A stretch of 64,000 bases of DNA from contig NZ_CP029257.1 in assembly GCF_024399415.1 (NCBI RefSeq), forward strand, positions 767,501 to 831,500. Direction: 5' to 3'. Positions 58,357-64,000 of this stretch are shown piece by piece. How positions within the stretch are numbered: the first letter of the stretch is position 1; each line of letters starts with the position of its first letter. The position numbers and the translations under genes are program-made. The stretch comes from Streptococcus oralis (GTDB lineage Bacteria > Bacillota > Bacilli > Lactobacillales > Streptococcaceae). A model generated the notes under the pieces. The model saw only the letters and a list, made by a program, of their open reading frames with translations, ran no database searches and had not been told where the DNA came from.

Positions 58357-58413
58357 GTTAACCTCTTTTCAAAATTATAGTAACTATTATACTAATTCAG
58401 AAAGAAAAGTCAA
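58357..58413 (-). promoter_or_regulatory. bioY promoter and possible operators
   Basis: On the minus strand TTGACT (58408-58413) and TATAAT (58386-58391) are 16 bases apart. An 11-bp palindrome ATAGTAACTAT (58377-58387) overlaps the -10. GTTAACC (58357-58363), a biotin-repressor half-site-like word, overlaps the ribosome binding site. Regulator unproven. Confidence 0.5.
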
Positions 58414-58461
58414 CCTATTTTTAAAAACAAGGTAACAATTTTGTAACGGCCGATTTTGCAA

Positions 58462-58488
58462 GTAAAAAGAGACCTCAAGAGGTCTCTT
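58462..58488 (-). terminator. terminator of the glutathione reductase gene
   Basis: A perfect 10-bp stem (58467-58476 with 58479-58488). The plus-strand A-run to its left gives a U-tail for minus-strand RNA. Confidence 0.8.
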
Positions 58489-58495
58489 GCGATAA

Positions 58496-59842
58496 TTAGC
58501 GCATGGTCACAAATTCTTCTGAAGCGGTTGGGTGGATAGCTACTGTAGCATCAAAGTCCGCCTTGGTTGCTCCCATCTTAATAGCAACAGCGAATCCTTG
58601 AATCATCTCATCCACTCCGTAACCAAGTCCGTGAAGTCCAACAACTTTTTCGTCAGCACCGGCGGTGATGAGTTTGAAGCGAGATTCTTGACGATGGCTT
58701 GTAACGGCTGAGTACATTGATGCAAAGCTTGACTTGTAGACTTTGATGTTATCTTGGCCGTATTCTTTGATAGCTTGATCTTCAGTTAAACCGACTGTTC
58801 CGATTGCTGGGTGGGAGAAAACAACAGTAGGGATAGTCGTGTAGTCCATCTTGGCATTTGTTTTCCCGTTGAAGAGGCGTTCAGATAAGGTACGTCCTGC
58901 CTTGATGGCTACCGGGGTCAGTTCTTTCTCACCAGTAACATCTCCAAGAGCATAGATGCCATCTACAACTGTATTTTGATATTCATCTACTTGGATAAAT
59001 CCACGTTGGTTGAGTGTGACGCCAGCCTTTTCTAACTCCAGACCGTCTACATTTGGACGGCGACCGGTAGCCCAGATAACTTGGCTGGCAGTGTGACTAG
59101 AACCGTCTTCGAAATGAATGGTAATACCTTGCTCCGTTTCTTCGAGCTTGACGGGTACCTTATGTGTGTGCAAAGGTAGACCTGTTTTTTCCATTTCATT
59201 GACAAGTCCTTCAACGATGTAGCTGTCAAAACCACGCAAGGGACGATCGCGACGGACAAACAAATCGGTTTTTACTCCTAGTGCGTGGAGAACACCTGCT
59301 AATTCAACGGCGATATAACCAGCTCCAAGAATCGCAACGGATTCAGGAAGCTGCTCCCAAGCAAAGACATCGTCTGAGCTGCCACCGAGTTCAGCTCCAG
59401 GGATAGTTGGGATGCTTGGACGAGCACCAGTCGCAATCACGATATGCTTGGCACGAATCAATTCACCATTAACACTGACAGTGTGGGAATCAACAAAATG
59501 AGCACGCCCCTCAATCAAATCAACTCCGTTGCGTTTGAAACTTCCATCATAAGATGAACGAGCGCGATCGATATAGGCTTCACGATTTTGACGAAGTTTT
59601 GCGAAATCAAATTGAACATTTGAACTCGTAAACCCATAGTCAGGACCGTAGTGGTGGAAGCTTTCAGCGATTTGTGCTCCATACCACATGATTTTTTTAG
59701 GAACACAGCCGACATTGACACAAGTTCCGCCTAATTTTTTTTCTTCGATAACAGCTGCTTTAGCGCCGTGTTCACCAGCTCGGTTCATAGTGGCGATGCC
59801 ACCGCTCCCTCCACCAATGGCGATGATATCATATTCTCTCAT
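58496..59842 (-). CDS. gor: glutathione-disulfide reductase
   Basis: Gor reduces oxidised glutathione with NADPH. The 448 residues hold the FAD motif AIGGGSGG (residues 8-15), the redox-active [13 protein letters not shown] (CxxxxC), the NADPH-binding [33 protein letters not shown] and the C-terminal HPTASEEF with the catalytic His. The ATG at 59842 follows AAGGAGTTTTCT; the frame stays open for 47 more codons upstream, but those run through the promoter and are rejected. Streptococci often import glutathione rather than make it. Confidence 0.93.
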   Translation of the reverse strand: MREYDIIAIGGGSGGIATMNRAGEHGAKAAVIEEKKLGGTCVNVGCVPKKIMWYGAQIAESFHHYGPDYGFTSSNVQFDFAKLRQNREAYIDRARSSYDGSFKRNGVDLIEGRAHFVDSHTVSVNGELIRAKHIVIATGARPSIPTIPGAELGGSSDDVFAWEQLPESVAILGAGYIAVELAGVLHALGVKTDLFVRRDRPLRGFDSYIVEGLVNEMEKTGLPLHTHKVPVKLEETEQGITIHFEDGSSHTASQVIWATGRRPNVDGLELEKAGVTLNQRGFIQVDEYQNTVVDGIYALGDVTGEKELTPVAIKAGRTLSERLFNGKTNAKMDYTTIPTVVFSHPAIGTVGLTEDQAIKEYGQDNIKVYKSSFASMYSAVTSHRQESRFKLITAGADEKVVGLHGLGYGVDEMIQGFAVAIKMGATKADFDATVAIHPTASEEFVTMR

Positions 59843-59871
59843 AGAAAACTCCTTATAGCTTTGATAGTCAT

Positions 59872-59900
59872 ATTCTATCGTTTTTATTTTTTGAATGCAA
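59872..59900 (-). promoter_or_regulatory. gor promoter
   Basis: On the minus strand TTGCAT (59895-59900), a 17-base spacer and TAGAAT (59872-59877). Confidence 0.75.
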
Positions 59901-60017
59901 AAATCTGCTACGGTAAAAAAATTATAAAAACGCTTGCCAAATTCCAAAAGATATTGTATTCTATTTCTAGAACAATAACCCAATAAACGAATGCCGAACG
60001 AAATAATGATTCTGAAT

Positions 60018-60072
60018 TGTCATTGTTTCCATCTGAACTGTTATTGTTTGGGCTTGGTGTTTCTGATATAAT
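60018..60072 (+). promoter_or_regulatory. efflux operon promoter with 21-bp-spaced direct repeats
   Basis: TTGTTT (60044-60049), a 17-base spacer and TATAAT (60067-60072). TGTCATTGTTT (60018-60028) and TGTTATTGTTT (60039-60049) are direct repeats exactly 21 bases apart, the second covering the -35. An inverted copy, AACAATAAC, lies at 59971-59979. Two helical turns between repeats is typical of response-regulator binding. Confidence 0.6.
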
Positions 60073-60108
60073 GGTTTTTGTAAGGCAAAAGAATAAAGGA
60101 GCTTGAAA

Positions 60109-61293
60109 ATGAAAAGAAATAAAAAGGCAAAAAAATGGCAATTATATACAGCGATTGGTGTTGCCAGTGCTATTGTTATCGGTGCTGCGGCGATTATGAT
60201 TTTTAGACAACCTTCCCAGTCAGCAGTCAAGGATGAAACCTCTCATATCGTTACTGCTAAGGAAGGTTCCGTTGCTTCATCGGTTCTCTTGTCAGGTACG
60301 GTTACAGCAAAAAATGAACAATACGTTTATTTTGATGCTAGTAAGGGAGATTTAGATGAAATTCTTGTTTCGGTTGGGGACAAGGTAGAAGAAGGGCAAG
60401 CTTTGGTGAAATACAGCAGTGCAGATGCTCAAGCTGCCTATGATGCAGCCGATCGTGCAGTTGCAAAGGCAGACCGTCATATCGAGGAGTTAAACAAAGC
60501 TCGTGAGAATGCATCAGCTGCACCAGCTTCTCCACAAGTTCCAACAGAAGCTGGACTCCCAGAACAAGCGCAAGCAGCAACTTCTTCCGTATCCTCTATT
60601 GATTCTCAAATCAGTGATGCCAAGGATAACCGTGCAGATGCTGTGGCTCAGCTCAACAAGGCTCAAGCTCAGCTAGATGCTGCAACAGTCCTCAGTACAC
60701 TAGAAGGGACTGTAGTTGAAGTTAATCGTAATGTTTCCAAATCGCCAACAGGTAATAGCCAAGTGGTAGTACATGTCGTAAGTAATGAAAACTTGCAGGT
60801 CAAAGGGGAGTTGTCTGAATACAACCTTGCTAACCTTTCTGTTGGGCAAGAAGTTACCTTTACTTCGAAGGTTTACCAAGATAAGAGCTGGACAGGAAAA
60901 ATCAGCTATATTTCTGATTATCCTAAAAACAACGGAGAAGCAGCAAATGCAGCCCTTGGAGGAAATACTGGATCTAAGTACCCTTATACTGTTGATGTGA
61001 CCAGCGATATCGGTGAGTTGAAGCAAGGCTTCTCTGTCAGTGTGGAAGTCAAAAACAAGAGTAAAGCCATCCTTGTTCCTCTGACAAGTGTTGTTACCGA
61101 AAATGACAAAAACTATGTCTGGATCGTTGACGACCAGAAAAAAGCGAAGAAGGTAGAAGTTACTTTGGGGAATGCGGACGCAGACAACCAAGAAATTACT
61201 TCAGGTTTGACAGACGGTGCCAAGGTCATCAGTAATCCAACATCTTCCTTGGAAGAAGGAAAAGAGGTGAAGGCTGATGAAGAAACTAATTAG
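60109..61293 (+). CDS. efflux adaptor (membrane fusion) protein, MacA-like
   Basis: A 394-residue membrane-anchored adaptor: one N-terminal span (about residues 11-33), a biotinyl-lipoyl-like domain (VLLSGTVTAKNEQYVYFDAS, GDKVEEGQALVKY), a coiled-coil hairpin rich in Ala (about residues 110-200) and beta-barrel domains. It matches the adaptor of the pneumococcal Spr0693-0694-0695 MacAB-like system, reported to export antimicrobial peptides. I start it at the ATG 60109, 8 bases after AAAGGAG; a TTG at 60103 is less likely. It overlaps the next gene by 17 bases. Confidence 0.85.
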   Translation: MKRNKKAKKWQLYTAIGVASAIVIGAAAIMIFRQPSQSAVKDETSHIVTAKEGSVASSVLLSGTVTAKNEQYVYFDASKGDLDEILVSVGDKVEEGQALVKYSSADAQAAYDAADRAVAKADRHIEELNKARENASAAPASPQVPTEAGLPEQAQAATSSVSSIDSQISDAKDNRADAVAQLNKAQAQLDAATVLSTLEGTVVEVNRNVSKSPTGNSQVVVHVVSNENLQVKGELSEYNLANLSVGQEVTFTSKVYQDKSWTGKISYISDYPKNNGEAANAALGGNTGSKYPYTVDVTSDIGELKQGFSVSVEVKNKSKAILVPLTSVVTENDKNYVWIVDDQKKAKKVEVTLGNADADNQEITSGLTDGAKVISNPTSSLEEGKEVKADEETN

Positions 61294-61975
61294 TCTCAAA
61301 AATATCTGCAGGAGTTATCGAAATGGTGACCAAGAACTGCAGGTCCTTAAAAATATCAATCTAGAAGTTCATGAAGGTGACTTTGTTGCTATTATGGGAC
61401 CATCTGGTTCTGGTAAGTCTACGTTGATGAATACCATCGGAATGTTGGATACACCAACCAGTGGAGAGTACTACCTTGAAGGGCAAGAAGTTGCAGGTCT
61501 TGGAGAGAAACAACTGGCCAAGGTTCGTAACCAGCAAATCGGATTTGTCTTTCAGCAGTTCTTTCTCTTGTCCAAGCTCAATGCACTTCAAAACGTCGAA
61601 TTGCCCTTGATTTACGCTGGTGTTTCGGCTTCAAAACGTCGGAAATTGGCTGAGGAATTTCTGGAAAAGGTTGAGCTGACGGAGCGCAGTCATCATTTGC
61701 CGTCGGAGTTATCAGGTGGTCAAAAGCAACGTGTAGCGATTGCGCGTGCCTTGGTAAACAATCCCTCTATCATCCTAGCAGACGAACCCACAGGAGCCTT
61801 GGATACCAAGACGGGAAACCAAATCATGCAGTTGTTGGTGGAGTTAAACAAGGAAGGGAAAACCATTATCATGGTCACGCATGAGCCTGAGATTGCTGCC
61901 TATGCCAAACGCCAAATTGTCATTCGTGATGGTGTTATCTCATCAGACAGTGCCCTAGAAAAGGAGGAAAACTAA
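61277..61975 (+). CDS. MacB-type ABC transporter ATP-binding protein
   Basis: A 232-residue ATPase with GPSGSGKST (Walker A), the Q-loop FVFQQFFLLSKLNALQNVEL, the [15 protein letters not shown] signature and IILADEPTGALDTKTG (Walker B). LolD/MacB-like ATPases power mechanotransmission through the paired permease rather than classic import. It overlaps the adaptor gene and is one base before the permease gene. Confidence 0.92.
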   Translation: MKKLISLKNICRSYRNGDQELQVLKNINLEVHEGDFVAIMGPSGSGKSTLMNTIGMLDTPTSGEYYLEGQEVAGLGEKQLAKVRNQQIGFVFQQFFLLSKLNALQNVELPLIYAGVSASKRRKLAEEFLEKVELTERSHHLPSELSGGQKQRVAIARALVNNPSIILADEPTGALDTKTGNQIMQLLVELNKEGKTIIMVTHEPEIAAYAKRQIVIRDGVISSDSALEKEEN

Positions 61976-61976
61976 G

Positions 61977-63236
61977 ATGCAGAATCTGAAATTTGCCTTT
62001 TCATCCATCATGGCTCACAAGATGCGTTCCTTCCTCACCATGATTGGGATTATCATCGGAGTTTCGTCTGTCGTTGTCATCATGGCTCTGGGAGACTCCA
62101 TGTCTCGTCAGGTCAATAAAAATATGACCAAATCACAGAAGGATATCCATGTCTTTTTCTCTCCTATTAAAAGCAAGGACGGTTCCTTCACGCAGAAACA
62201 ATCCGCTTTGACAGTCAGCGGGAAAGAAGAGGATGTTCATGTTGAACCACCAAAACCACTAGAATCCTGGGTCAAGGAAGCTGCTAAACTTAAAGGAGTA
62301 GACAGTTACTATGTCACCAACTCGACCAACGTCACCCTATCTTATAAGGATAAGAAGGTTGAACGCGCGACTCTGACAGGCGGAAATAGTACCTACATGA
62401 ACGCAGTTGAAAATGAAATCGTTGCGGGTAGAAGTCTAAGACCGCAAGACTACAAGGAATTTGCCAGTGTGATTTTGTTGGATGAAGAATTAGCCAAGAG
62501 TTTGTTTGATAGTCCAGAAGCTGCGGTTAATCAAGTCATCTCTGTCAATGAATTTAGTTACCGTGTGATTGGCGTTTATACTAGCAATGAAGCTAAAACT
62601 GCTAAAGCCTTTGGGATTGGTGGTCTTCCAATTACGACCAATATCTCTCTCGCAGCCAATTTTAATACTGATGAAATCTCGAATATCGTCTTTCGTGTCA
62701 ATGATACTAGTCTAACGCAGACCTTGGGACCAGAGTTGGCTCGAAAACTGACCGAGATTGCAGGTCTTCAACAAGGGGAGTACCAAGTTGCGGATGCAAC
62801 TGCCGCCTTCCAAGAGGTACAACAACTATTTGGTTTTATGACCACCATTATCAGTGCCATTGCAGGAATCTCTCTCTTTGTCGGGGGAACTGGTGTTATG
62901 AATATCATGCTAGTTTCGGTTACAGAACGCACGCGTGAGATTGGTCTACGTAAGGCGCTTGGAGCTACACGGGCTAATATCTTGGTACAGTTTTTGATTG
63001 AGTCTATGATCTTGACCTTGCTAGGTGGTGTCATCGGTCTTGGGATTGCTGCTGGAATGACCATGTTAGCTGGAGTACTGCTTCAAAACATGATTGCAGG
63101 TATTGAAGTTGGGGTTTCCCTCCCAATCGCTCTCTTTAGCTTGGCTGTGTCAGCCAGTGTTGGGATGGTTTTCGGAGTCTTGCCAGCCAATAAAGCGTCT
63201 AAGCTTGATCCGATTGAAGCCCTTCGTTATGAATAA
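61977..63236 (+). CDS. MacB-type ABC transporter permease
   Basis: A 419-residue permease: one N-terminal span (about residues 17-40, LTMIGIIIGVSSVVVIMALG), a large extracellular MacB_PCD domain (about residues 41-280) and three C-terminal spans in an FtsX domain with TERTREIGLRKALGATRANI and the ending LPANKASKLDPIEALRYE. With the ATPase and adaptor it should form a peptide or drug efflux pump. AAGGAGG precedes the ATG. A terminator follows. Confidence 0.92.
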   Translation: MQNLKFAFSSIMAHKMRSFLTMIGIIIGVSSVVVIMALGDSMSRQVNKNMTKSQKDIHVFFSPIKSKDGSFTQKQSALTVSGKEEDVHVEPPKPLESWVKEAAKLKGVDSYYVTNSTNVTLSYKDKKVERATLTGGNSTYMNAVENEIVAGRSLRPQDYKEFASVILLDEELAKSLFDSPEAAVNQVISVNEFSYRVIGVYTSNEAKTAKAFGIGGLPITTNISLAANFNTDEISNIVFRVNDTSLTQTLGPELARKLTEIAGLQQGEYQVADATAAFQEVQQLFGFMTTIISAIAGISLFVGGTGVMNIMLVSVTERTREIGLRKALGATRANILVQFLIESMILTLLGGVIGLGIAAGMTMLAGVLLQNMIAGIEVGVSLPIALFSLAVSASVGMVFGVLPANKASKLDPIEALRYE

Positions 63237-63251
63237 GATATAGAACAGAAA

Positions 63252-63286
63252 AAAACAAGATGGACATTTGTCTGTCTTGTTTTTGT
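63252..63286 (+). terminator. terminator of the efflux operon
   Basis: AACAAGA (63254-63260) with TCTTGTT (63275-63281), with inner pairing GACA/TGTC, then a T-run. Confidence 0.75.
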
Positions 63287-63321
63287 ATGGATTTTCCTAT
63301 CGAAAATCACTAAAAATATGA

Positions 63322-64000
<679 letters not shown>

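Noticed and set aside
59843-59983. 47-residue N-terminal extension of glutathione reductase
   Set aside because: The stretch contains the gor promoter and the true ATG has a good ribosome binding site; no family member has such an extension.

Overview
This window looks like chromosome from a mitis-group Streptococcus (S. mitis, S. oralis or a close relative of S. pneumoniae). It shows moderate-to-low GC, Firmicutes promoters and ribosome binding sites, a pneumococcal-type BOX repeat, a MalR-type operator, a ComX cin-box, a choline-binding protein and LicD proteins. Gene order over long stretches matches what I recall of pneumococcus. I saw no tRNA, rRNA, CRISPR array, phage or insertion sequence.

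Layout. 1-6 kb: the 3' end of an acetolactate decarboxylase gene, a YhfC-type membrane protein, murB and the spermidine/putrescine importer potABCD behind a structured leader. 6-11 kb: an alanine T-box driving a LURP-one-like gene and alaS, then a convergent cytoplasmic alpha-amylase with a MalR-like operator. 11-21.5 kb: one long run of coupled genes, an rRNA methyltransferase (apparently leaderless) followed by aroD-aroE-aroB-aroC-tyrA-ylbF, then aroA-aroK-pheA and an LCP-family cell-wall ligase. Together they encode chorismate synthesis and its branches to phenylalanine and tyrosine.

21.6-30.6 kb is the most distinctive region. It holds a LicD protein, a glycosyltransferase, a Wzy/O-antigen-ligase-like membrane protein fused to a LicD domain, another LicD protein, a choline-binding phosphorylcholine-esterase (Pce) homologue and, convergently, a TacF-like flippase. 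It reads as a locus for making, decorating, exporting and remodelling a phosphocholine-type surface glycan such as teichoic acid.

30.6-41 kb: mecA, hom-thrB with a CodY-like box, a BOX repeat, an msrA-msrB fusion, a heterodimeric ABC exporter, an amidohydrolase, and rplJ-rplL with the L10 leader. 41-45 kb is a patchy accessory stretch: a DUF2268 protease under a MerR-style promoter, an EXLDI protein, a decayed copy of the gdhA 3' end, a GNAT gene and intact gdhA with a CodY-like box.

45-64 kb is housekeeping: pyrD, holA, sodA, yutD, rlmN, vanZ-like, an ABC-F gene, a zinc-ribbon protein, a cyclophilin lipoprotein, rpsP-khpA, a MazG-like gene, an inserted alpha/beta hydrolase, rimM-trmD, an ATP-cone protein, a competence-boxed ydbC, a TetR regulator, bioY, glutathione reductase, a MacAB-like three-gene efflux system and the 5' part of metG.

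All calls come from reading the sequence and from knowledge of the families. No search or alignment was run. Promoter and terminator calls rest on matches to consensus hexamers and hand-checked stem pairing.
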